In this document: positions 48,246-55,420 of the stretch, in pieces
Numbering within the stretch: the stretch's first letter is position 1
How the letters are laid out: each line of letters starts with the position of its first letter
Assembly: GCA_964019335.1 (NCBI GenBank)
Contig: OZ025696.1
Coordinates: 1 to 64,000 of the forward strand
DNA from: Diplonema japonicum
Taxonomy: Eukaryota > Euglenozoa > Diplonemea > Diplonemida > Diplonemidae
DNA length: 64,000 nucleotides
Reading direction: 5' to 3'
Program-made: the position numbers and the translations under genes
The notes under the pieces: model-generated
Seen by the model: the letters and a program-made list of their open reading frames with translations, nothing else
Database searches by the model: none
Told to the model about the DNA's origin: nothing

Positions 48246-49190
48246 TTAACGTGAAGGAGACGGAGAGCCCGACGGCGGTGGCGAAGGTACAGACGATGTA
48301 GGTGAAAATGGCGGTGGCTCTACTGTGGAAGTAGGGGAAGCAGACGGGGGCGGAGGAGGTACCGACGAAGTAGTTGGCGAGGCTGCAGTCTCCGGAGATG
48401 GTGCTGGAAGTGAAGGAGATGGAGACATCGTGGGCGCGTCACCCTCTGAATGTGCCTCGCTCTCCTGGAAGGTGACTGCTTTGTAGGGTACCCTTCTGCA
48501 CACTGCACTGTATATTACGAGAAGGCCCGCAGCATAACTGCTATGAAAAGTGTTGTACTTCTTTACCATCTCTGACATGACAGCTGCCTCTTTGCCCTTC
48601 GCAAGGTTGAGGACAATGTTCAATGTGGCGAGCTTCTCCGGGTTGTTCTCCTCGTAAAAGGAGCGGAACCTCTCCTCCCATATGGGGTTCGGGCGGGTAG
48701 GGCCTTCGAACTTGTGGAGAATGCTGCTGAACAACTCGTTCTCTCTGCCGTTATGAGACAGCAGTAGAGCTTCAACAGAACCAAGTTGATGAGGTGCATA
48801 ACGTCGTAGCAGGGCCCGTAGGGTGGCCCTGTGGTGGTTTGCTCTGGAAGAGGACATCACCTGCAGCCGTTCCTTCTCGGCTTTTACCTGTTCCATGCCT
48901 TCGTCGAGCTTTGCAAGCGACCTTTTTATTTCCTCCCCTCCACTGAGGCCCTTTCCTCGTTCAGGAGACCAAGCTTTTTCTTGAAACCTCGTTGTTGTTC
49001 CTGTTCTCGCCTGCTGGAGTGCCTCATAGTACCGCTTCTCTGCTCCTGCGGTGGCATGGCCCGATTGTACACGTGGCTGTAGATGGTGTTGTTGTCTACT
49101 GACCTCCACCCTCCAGTTGTCAACTTCTTGTGGAGTCAGCATTCGTATATTTTCTTCCCTCTCTATGTGTTTTTGAAACGGGTGGTTCAT
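48246..49190 (-). CDS. Protist protein with two KYxGxExxLxxxLxxKY-type repeats, Pro-rich tail
   Basis: A 314-residue soluble protein. After a charged N-terminus it carries two helical repeats: 'SVEALLLSHNGRENELFSSI' with 'LHKFEGP', and 'FRSFYEENNPEKLATLNIVL' with 'KGKEAAVMSEMVKKY'. This pattern, ending K-Y/F-x-G-P, recurs in many uncharacterised protist and algal proteins. The last 80 residues are Pro/Ser-rich repeats (PPPPPSASPTS) with almost no order. A TTCTTTTTTTTAAG acceptor lies 11 nt before the ATG. The gap to the GH27 ATG is 84 bp. Function unknown. Confidence 0.65.
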   Translation of the reverse strand: MNHPFQKHIEREENIRMLTPQEVDNWRVEVSRQQHHLQPRVQSGHATAGAEKRYYEALQQARTGTTTRFQEKAWSPERGKGLSGGEEIKRSLAKLDEGMEQVKAEKERLQVMSSSRANHHRATLRALLRRYAPHQLGSVEALLLSHNGRENELFSSILHKFEGPTRPNPIWEERFRSFYEENNPEKLATLNIVLNLAKGKEAAVMSEMVKKYNTFHSSYAAGLLVIYSAVCRRVPYKAVTFQESEAHSEGDAPTMSPSPSLPAPSPETAASPTTSSVPPPPPSASPTSTVEPPPFSPTSSVPSPPPSGSPSPSR

Positions 49191-49864
49191 GAAAATCTTT
49201 ACTTAAAAAAAAGAATAGGAGGTGCGATCGAGATAGTAGATTAGAAAGCAAAAAGGTTACAGTGCGCGAGAGGTTGCAGAACCGATCATCGTCATAAATA
49301 ATAACATGGCATAGACATATTCTTTTCTTGTTAGTTTCTTAGTTCGCTATTGAAGGTGAGGGGAGTTGAAAGGGAAAGAGAATCCCAAGTTCCCGCTAGT
49401 TTGCCTTTCCTTTGCCGCGATGCACAACGTCTGCAAAGCCACAAAACTAAAGTAAGGAAAAAGAAGCAAAAAAAAACCCAAACCATAAAAAACAGAGTTT
49501 TTCATGATCCGCTTCTTATCGAGAACTGTAAAAAAAAGGAACAAATATATAAATGTAGAAAAAGAAAAGAAAGGTCTATGCATAGAAAACTTACCGCACC
49601 CGAAAAGCCAGGGGCTAAGGGGCTTCAAAAATAAATAAACGAATAGAGCGGTGGTAAAAAAAGAAAAAAAGAAAAAAAGAAATGAGTCACGAATCCTGGC
49701 ACTGGAAAAAAAAAAAAAAAGCTCAAAGTGCAGGACAAACCCCCTCATGGAGGGCCGCCCTTTAATCCTGGCACTGGAAAAAAAAAAAAAAAGAAGGGAG
49801 AATAGACAAGTTAGTATTCCTTGTTCGTTCGCTGCCCCTCAAAAAAATCGCATATTGATTTAAA
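49191..49864. other. Low-complexity intergenic region
   Basis: A-rich DNA. A 17-bp phrase, AATCCTGGCACTGGAAA, occurs twice (49691-49707 and 49764-49780), each before an A-run, giving a short direct repeat of about 73-bp period. The Lys/Phe-rich frames are not accepted as genes. Confidence 0.55.
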
Positions 49865-50377
49865 TTAAAGCGACTCCACTTCCTGAGGCCGGGGGCATAA
49901 TACAGGGGCGTCTTGTTTACAGGACAAGACACAGCAGAAGCACCCCATGACAAACCCAGACAGGCAAAGCACACCTGTGGCACAAATAGTGTATACACCC
50001 TTGCTCATGTTGTTCCAAAGGTGATCGTCGTCGTCACTGTGCTCATAGGTGGTGTGCAAGACGACAATGAAAGGGATGATGAGCACTACGCCAAGAACAC
50101 CAAACCCAAACATCACCCGCTTGCATATGGTGTCCTGATGGTAGCTAATGACAGCAAACAGGACAGCACACCCTGCAACGCACGTTACCATTCCTGCCAG
50201 CATGAACCACCCTCCTGTGCTGTTCTGCACACCACCTGCCCATAGATACAAAGCTGTCCAGATGAGTACGTACCCCACAGTCACAACACCCAACGCTATT
50301 TTAAACCATCGATGATTGGGTCTTGTGGCCTGCGGCAGTGCATTCTTATCTACGTCGCTGGCAGGGGTTGCATCCAT
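49865..50377 (-). CDS. Four-TM membrane protein, unknown function
   Basis: A 170-residue protein. Four hydrophobic helices: 'IALGVVTVGYVLIWTALYLW', 'WFMLAGMVTCVAGCAVLFAV', 'VMFGFGVLGVVLIIPFIVVL' and 'YTICATGVLCLSGFVMGCFC'. Between helices three and four lies an acidic loop (HSDDDDHLW). Both ends are polar and probably cytosolic. I do not recognise the family. A degenerate copy of part of this gene lies at 51751-51870, on the other side of an inserted transposon-like element that starts 45 bp upstream of this ATG. Confidence 0.6.
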   Translation of the reverse strand: MDATPASDVDKNALPQATRPNHRWFKIALGVVTVGYVLIWTALYLWAGGVQNSTGGWFMLAGMVTCVAGCAVLFAVISYHQDTICKRVMFGFGVLGVVLIIPFIVVLHTTYEHSDDDDHLWNNMSKGVYTICATGVLCLSGFVMGCFCCVLSCKQDAPVLCPRPQEVESL

Positions 50378-50421
50378 GTGGCGCTTTTCCTTTTTTTTTA
50401 AAATTTATTTTTTTATATTTA

Positions 50422-51672
50422 CCGGATTTGTATTTATATTGTTATGTGAAAAGTCCCAAATTGGGCAAGAAATTCGAAAAAGGTACATAATATCTACAGA
50501 ACACCATTAAAACAGAACATAAAATTTACAAAAATAAAAAAAATCCCAGAAAATATCCCTAAAAATATATAATCCCAAGACAAAAACAAACCGGTGAGGG
50601 GGGGTGGTATTACCGCAATTCTAGTTCACTATTGCCCAGTCCTGCACGTAGCACACCACATAGTCGCAGGACGGGCAGACCCTCCCGCGGGTGCTCATGT
50701 CATGCTCACCAGAGCATTCCGTGCACTTCCTGGTCTCTCCTTTCTAACCTGCTTGAGGGTTGCGTTGCAGTTGGGACAGGGCACCCTCGTCACGTTGTTC
50801 GCTGGCTTGGGGTCACCTGGCTTGGTCTTGGGGCTGGGCTTCTTGGTCAGGCATTTCTTCTTCTTCTTCTGCTTCTTCGTCAGAAGAAGGCGCATCAGAA
50901 ATGGCCAGCCTGCTGAACATCCGGGTCTTCGGTGCTGGTTCCGGGTCGACTGACAGTCCCAATGGCTCCAATGGATCAATCTCCATCGGGTCAACTCCTG
51001 CATCTGCATCCAGCACTTCTGCCCGACCTCGGAAGGCGGGGGCAGAGGGCCAGGCGAGGGTGCAGGAACGTCCTCAGTGGGCGGGGGCACGGATGCAGAC
51101 CCGGGTGGGGGATCGTTAAAAAGGTAAGCGAACCCTGCCCGGATTGTGGCTTCTGTTAGCTTGCGGTAAGCCTCAACACTCCAGGCAGGAATAAAAGGAC
51201 GCATAATCTTTGTCCTTTTGTCAACCTCTAGCATTGCTGATTTTGCAATCTGTGAAAGTTTCGGGGCAGCAGGCTGGCAACAGAAGCAACGGGACCGGCA
51301 ACAGAAACCACAGGACCGGCAACAACAGAAGCACCAGGCGCGGCTACAGGACTAACGGGAACAGAAGCCGGACCAGTAGAAGTAAGAAGGGCTTCTCTTC
51401 TGTGTCTTTTCCGCCCTTTCTTTATCTGGGCCTTCAGGGCGTCCGCGTACCTTGTTTTGAAAATGGAAACCAAAAAGTAGATCTTGTATACCAAACGTGA
51501 CTTTGATTTTAGTGGGGCCTGTCCGGGGATCAGGCCAAAAATAATAAAAATAGTTTTTTGTATTGTTAAAAGTCCCAAGTTGGGTCCAAAATCCGAAAAA
51601 GGTACATAATTTATACAGTACACTAAATTCCCAGACCATTATTAAAACTGAACAATATAAATACAAATCCGG
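50422..51672. mobile_element. TA-flanked terminal-inverted-repeat element (1.25 kb)
   Basis: The left end CCGGATTTGTATTTATATTG (50422 on) is repeated in inverted form at the right end, ending at 51672. Both ends are bordered by TA (50420-50421 and 51673-51674), as with Tc1/mariner-type target duplications. Inside each end lies a second, direct repeat of about 90 bp containing AAAAGTCCCAA, CGAAAAAGGTACATAAT and ATTAAAAC. A degenerate zinc-ribbon coding sequence occupies the middle on the minus strand. No DDE catalytic domain was recognised. Confidence 0.75.
50630..51234 (-). pseudogene. Frame-shifted zinc-ribbon coding sequence inside the TA-flanked element
   Basis: The minus strand shows coherent protein only by moving between frames: 'WSVEAYRKLTEATIRAGFAY' plus a Pro-rich part, then 'VDPMEIDPLEPLGLSVDPEP' with an acidic run, then 'PCPNCNATLKQV', then 'GETRKCTECSGEHDM' and 'RVCPSCDYVVCYVQDW'. 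The last parts give a CxxC...CxxC...CPSC zinc ribbon. Each change of frame needs a small indel, and no good GT-AG pair explains them. Acidic segment plus C-terminal Cys-rich motif recalls the C-terminal ends of piggyBac-like transposases, but this is a guess. Confidence 0.45.
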
Positions 51673-51750
51673 TATTGAAAAGAGAAAAAAAAAAAACTGG
51701 AAAAAAAAAAAAAAAGGTGTAATCGGAATGAAATAAATACAAAAAAAAAA

Positions 51751-51791
51751 AGAGTCGGTCGATTGTTTGTGCGGGGGCCGTTTTCACCTAC
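51751..51791. repeat. 41-bp recurrent element, shared with 63136-63176
   Basis: AGAGTCGG...TTGTTTGT...CCGTTTTCACCTACA occurs here and at 63136-63176, both next to an A-run. Part of it overlaps the pseudogene fragment of the four-TM gene. Confidence 0.65.
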
Positions 51792-51870
51792 ACCAGCTGC
51801 CCATTGAGACAAAGCAGTCGAGATCGGCACATACCCCACACAGCTTGTTACCACCGGATCACCGCAAATG
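51751..51870 (-). pseudogene. Degenerate fragment of the four-TM protein gene
   Basis: On the minus strand the frame reads 'SCVGYVPISTALSQWAAGV', clearly related to 'TVGYVLIWTALYLWAGGV' in helix one of the protein at 49865-50377. The DNA words GTGGGGTA, GCTTTGT and ATGGGCAG are shared in order. The frame is lost on both sides. It lies beyond the TA-flanked element, so duplication and insertion both happened here. Confidence 0.6.
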
Positions 51871-51956
51871 GTGGCTGCACATCGACATGTGGGATCGAAC
51901 CCTAATTCCCCTGGGGTGTATCACTCAGAAATCAGTGAGTCAAAGAAAAGATAGCA

Positions 51957-52547
51957 CTATCTACGCAATCCAACAACATGCAAGATGTAGTTAAACCACA
52001 CCTGGTACACAGGCATCGTGCTCACCTTGTTCTGCTCATCTTGTACACCTTGTTCTGTAAGGTAGTGCTGCAAGTCGTTCGGGGATGTGAAATGCCGTGT
52101 CTTGCCCCTGTATGGCTCGATGCAGGCGCTGAGCTGCGTGGCGTAGTCCCCCCTGCCCTCGTAAAGAAGCCATCTCGTAAATTCCCAATTGAGGTTCTCA
52201 ACACACCCCTGGGGCACATCTGGCCGTGCGACCCCACGGTATCTCAACCAACGCCGCCCAGCTCTGTACAGGCACAAGAATCTATTAAAGTCAAGAAACA
52301 GCACGACGTCCGCCTGCTCCAACCGGGCACACATATGGAACGTCATGTAGTTCCCCTCGATCACCCAGCTGTCATTCTTCAAGAAGTCCGCAACGAGCTG
52401 ATTCGCCTCATCCCTGTCTCGGTATTCCCAGCCAGCAGTGAACTGTACGGAGTCGAGGTGCAAGAACGGGATGCCGTGGTGGCCCGCAAGCTGCCTAGCT
52501 AAAGTTGACTTCCCACATCCAGAGTGCCCCAGTATAGTGATTTTCAT
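51957..52547 (-). CDS. P-loop kinase, FlaR/topology-modulation-type (bacterial-like)
   Basis: A 196-residue protein, ATG 52547. The P-loop 'GHSGCGKST' lies at residues 7-15 near the N-terminus. Then come 'FLHLDSVQF' (Asp after the second strand), 'WVIEGNY' and 'ADVVLFLDFNRFLCLYRAGRR', which are hallmarks of the adenylate-kinase-like DNA topology modulation (FlaR) family. These are small nucleotide kinases of uncertain substrate, common in bacteria and rare in eukaryotes, so acquisition by transfer is plausible. The C-terminal 25 residues ('VSTMPVYQVWFNYILHVV') are atypical and could be unspliced intron, since a GTGAGC donor-like site follows 'EQNK'. Confidence 0.8.
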   Translation of the reverse strand: MKITILGHSGCGKSTLARQLAGHHGIPFLHLDSVQFTAGWEYRDRDEANQLVADFLKNDSWVIEGNYMTFHMCARLEQADVVLFLDFNRFLCLYRAGRRWLRYRGVARPDVPQGCVENLNWEFTRWLLYEGRGDYATQLSACIEPYRGKTRHFTSPNDLQHYLTEQGVQDEQNKVSTMPVYQVWFNYILHVVGLRR

Positions 52548-52696
52548 TCTCTTTTTGATACCAACCAGAAGTCTTTTTTTTTCCCCTTTTTTTCCAAACC
52601 TCCACTGTTTTGTGTGATATTAAAAAGGTCACATCAGGTGGCATAGTTGGCTTGCTTTGCCTCTTTTTTCTGGTGTTGCAAGCTGCAGTACATCAT

Positions 52697-52888
52697 CTAA
52701 GAGAAGGCAGCTGCACGCTGCTGAACTGACTGAAGTCTTCTAGAAGTGATGCTCAGTTGTGGATCTTGCGCAACAATCTTTGCGATTGCAAAAATGGAAA
52801 CGCCAGGTGTTTCAAGGGCTTGGCATGGCACAGTCAGGTACAAGGAGGAAGGGAAGTACAGTGACAGTAAAGTTACCTGTCTACCCAT
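52697..52888 (-). CDS. Possible small gene of 63 codons
   Basis: On the minus strand a CTACCTTCTGGTCAAG acceptor is followed directly by ATG GGT AGA CAG. The frame continues through a hydrophobic stretch to 'VSIFAIAKIVAQDPQLSITS' and 'RRLQSVQQRAAAFS'. CAG|GTAACT after the fourth codon could be a donor, in which case the hydrophobic part is intronic. Composition differs from the flanking low-complexity DNA. No family recognised. On the plus strand just upstream, 52920-53069 reads as a coiled-coil-like frame, probably by chance. Confidence 0.3.
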   Translation of the reverse strand: MGRQVTLLSLYFPSSLYLTVPCQALETPGVSIFAIAKIVAQDPQLSITSRRLQSVQQRAAAFS

Positions 52889-53144
52889 CTTGACCAGAAG
52901 GTAGGGACATGTGCCTACCAGAAACTAGGGGAACCTGGAGGAGAAATTCTACAGCTTCAGGAGCAGCTGAAGAACAAGAACAAGGAGATAGAACTTGAAG
53001 GGGCAGAAGGAAGAGCCTTACCCTTACCAAGTTCACCTTCCCAAACCCTCTCACAAGATGAAGCTGCCTAGCATTTGCAACCGGTGGACAACAAAAAGAA
53101 AACGAATCAGAAGGTGAAAAATACCGTTAAAATCATCTAACCTT

Positions 53145-55193
53145 CTAGGATAGTCGGGAAGGCGACGAAGAGCTCACATGTGCCTCGATGGCATTCACAA
53201 CCGTTTTAGAAGTAAAGTACCCAATGATGTCTCTCAACATCTCTCCACCGCAGTACACCCACTCCGTATAGTCGGCTCGCTCTAAAAGAAGCTTCACACA
53301 ACCCAGACGCGAGTTAGCGACAGCAATGCACAACGGGTCCTTCCTCTTGTCTTTAGAGCGCAGAGGGTTACCGTGCAGCACAAGGTGCCTCAGTAGCACC
53401 TGCTCCAAAAAATCCGCGCTGCCCACCCTGCACAGGTGCTTTGCTAATGCAAACAACACATCTTCCGTGAGATACTCTTGAATGTCCTCCTCTTCCAAGA
53501 CAAGTTCTGCGTCTAGGTGTTTGTACGCCTTGACCAGACGTTCGATTGCCGTAGAAACTACCCTTTGCTTCTCGTCCGGTTTTGCGCATTGCAAAACTAT
53601 CATTAACTGCTCGTATGTACTGATCTTCCAACCGACACGCTCAGGCACACCGTCCCACAGCAGCTTCCGTAACAGTGTTTCAGAAGCAAGCTCTTGCTGC
53701 AGTAATGTCCCTGCAAGCTTTGCCGCGCCATGCGTCTTAACAGCAACATGCTCCAGCAGACTGTCGAGGTACTTCATTCCGCGTTCCGTGAAATTCCTGT
53801 GCTTCGATAGGTCCACAGGCACGATGGATGGCTTGGTGCAGCATCTTATGATCTCGTCCGCCCAGCTCCAACAGGATAGGTTCACAGCCGTAATAAAGGC
53901 AGCGGGGGGAAAGTTCGGAGTCACTCCAATAGCTTCCATCACAACAGCATTCAGCTCCGGCTTGTTGTAAAGGTGCTGCATGGCAACGCAGAGCACATGA
54001 GCAGCGTCTCGGCAATGCAAGCACGTTATGTAGTACTTGATGAAGTCTCGCAACGGTGCAACGCTATTGAGATTCCGTAGAACAAACACAGTGCTTGGGA
54101 TACACCGACCGCCAATGTAGGAGAGAAAGCGTTTGAAAAAAGAAAGGCTGCCTGCCCGAACGCTGCAGAACATTCCCTTCTGAGCATTGTCGAACATGTA
54201 TTCCCTGCCCCACGGCTGCGACGCGATGTACTCGAAAACCTTGGGTGCCCTCAGTAGACGGTCGTTCACCGCTAGGGAATACCTGTAGAACCTCCCCGCT
54301 TTGTTGTACAGGTCAAGCAATGCAACGTTGTCGTCATGCAATATGGCGTGCAAATTGGCTCGCAAAGAATATTGACCCACCGTCCTAAGTTCCTCTTGGG
54401 CTTCTCGCCTCACCCTCCTCGCGATTACTTCCTCGCCGAGCACAACGTCGATCACTTCACCAGATATTATACCGTAATCGGAAACCTGACGCTCGTCGGC
54501 GAGCCTCTCGTTCTCATATTGTAAATCGAAGTTCTCTCGTTTCATTCCTGTGAGGCGTTCCACCCTTTTCTTTAAGTCGCTTGTAGTCCACTTGTAGCCG
54601 AAGCCTACCACGTGGGTCTTCCCGTCAAGCAAGGAAATCACGATGTCTGTTAGTTCTTCATCAGAGAGCACATGTATTTCAAAAAGCTGCTCTTTGAGGT
54701 AACGTGCGACAATAGCTTCCGTCAGGTTGCCCGTTTTCACCATTTGCTGACGCACAGCTTCCAGGCAGTCGACAGCGTGGGTGTAGTACGAAGTACTTGC
54801 AACATACTCGAACAAGGGTAGCAATTGCAGCTGCACGTTCGTAGCACGCCCGAACAGAACCTCCTGCCTGTAGCGTCCTGTCTCGTAATTCATAAGTACT
54901 CTGAAGTATGTTTCCCCGATGTGGAGGATGCTTCTATCTTTTATGGCTTCGAATATGTGGAACAAACACGAGCTTCGATACTGTTCCTCCGATGCAGGTA
55001 CAGCCGCCCTGCGCGAGGGCAACCGGCAGTACTCGTTCTGAAAGTTATCGCGGTCTGAAAAGAGGCACAGCGTGTTTTTAGAACACAGAAAATGCTGCTC
55101 GATGCTCTCCCTCATCGCACTTGCGCGGCCGCTGCAATTTAGTATCTGCTGCGCAGTCTCAAATGTAGGGCATTTTCTTGTGTAACCATCCAT
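53145..55193 (-). CDS. Large protein with internal ubiquitin-like domain and ankyrin-like end
   Basis: A 682-residue protein from ATG 55193 (MDGYTRKCPTFETAQQIL). A ubiquitin-like domain lies at about residues 190-262: 'IVISLLDGKTHVVGFGY', helix 'TSDLKKRVERLTGMKRENF', 'DLQYENERLADERQVSDYG', 'IDVVLGEE'. The rest is helical with Leu/Cys-rich repeats, and the end 'DPLCIAVANSRLGCVKLLLE' resembles a single ankyrin repeat. It therefore resembles a distant, longer member of the ubiquitin-like/ankyrin group at 3854 and 5066. TTTTTATCCACTCCGACACAG lies 2 nt before the ATG. The frame's GTG opening 12 codons earlier is on the far side of that acceptor. Function unknown. Confidence 0.7.
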   Translation of the reverse strand: MDGYTRKCPTFETAQQILNCSGRASAMRESIEQHFLCSKNTLCLFSDRDNFQNEYCRLPSRRAAVPASEEQYRSSCLFHIFEAIKDRSILHIGETYFRVLMNYETGRYRQEVLFGRATNVQLQLLPLFEYVASTSYYTHAVDCLEAVRQQMVKTGNLTEAIVARYLKEQLFEIHVLSDEELTDIVISLLDGKTHVVGFGYKWTTSDLKKRVERLTGMKRENFDLQYENERLADERQVSDYGIISGEVIDVVLGEEVIARRVRREAQEELRTVGQYSLRANLHAILHDDNVALLDLYNKAGRFYRYSLAVNDRLLRAPKVFEYIASQPWGREYMFDNAQKGMFCSVRAGSLSFFKRFLSYIGGRCIPSTVFVLRNLNSVAPLRDFIKYYITCLHCRDAAHVLCVAMQHLYNKPELNAVVMEAIGVTPNFPPAAFITAVNLSCWSWADEIIRCCTKPSIVPVDLSKHRNFTERGMKYLDSLLEHVAVKTHGAAKLAGTLLQQELASETLLRKLLWDGVPERVGWKISTYEQLMIVLQCAKPDEKQRVVSTAIERLVKAYKHLDAELVLEEEDIQEYLTEDVLFALAKHLCRVGSADFLEQVLLRHLVLHGNPLRSKDKRKDPLCIAVANSRLGCVKLLLERADYTEWVYCGGEMLRDIIGYFTSKTVVNAIEAHVSSSSPSRLS

Positions 55194-55195
55194 TT

Positions 55196-55216
55196 CTGTG
55201 TCGGAGTGGATAAAAA
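55196..55216 (-). promoter_or_regulatory. Candidate splice acceptor before the 682-residue gene
   Basis: TTTTTATCCACTCCGACACAG on the minus strand ends 2 nt before the ATG. It is the clearest of the acceptor-like sites next to start codons in this window. Confidence 0.5.
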
Positions 55217-55420
55217 CAGGGCAAGCCACACCGTCTAAACCTCCCTCCTTACGAGATACTTCTGGTGCAAGAAGAATTATTCGGTTAAGCAGTCTGTACC
55301 GCGTGACGAAACTGAAAACTGAGGCTCAACGCAGAGGCTCTATAGCTGCAGCACAATAATCCCGTAAAACACAGTATCGAAGAAAAAAAAAAAGATTCTA
55401 CTTACTCTAATCTACAAAGG

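Noticed and set aside
51870-51945. tRNA-like GGTTCGATCCC on the minus strand
   Set aside because: The bases around it do not form a five-pair T-stem with a seven-base loop, and no acceptor or anticodon stem fits.
52910-53069. Plus-strand coiled-coil frame
   Set aside because: About 50 codons, without a start and closed by an upstream stop. It would be the only plus-strand gene; chance is more likely.
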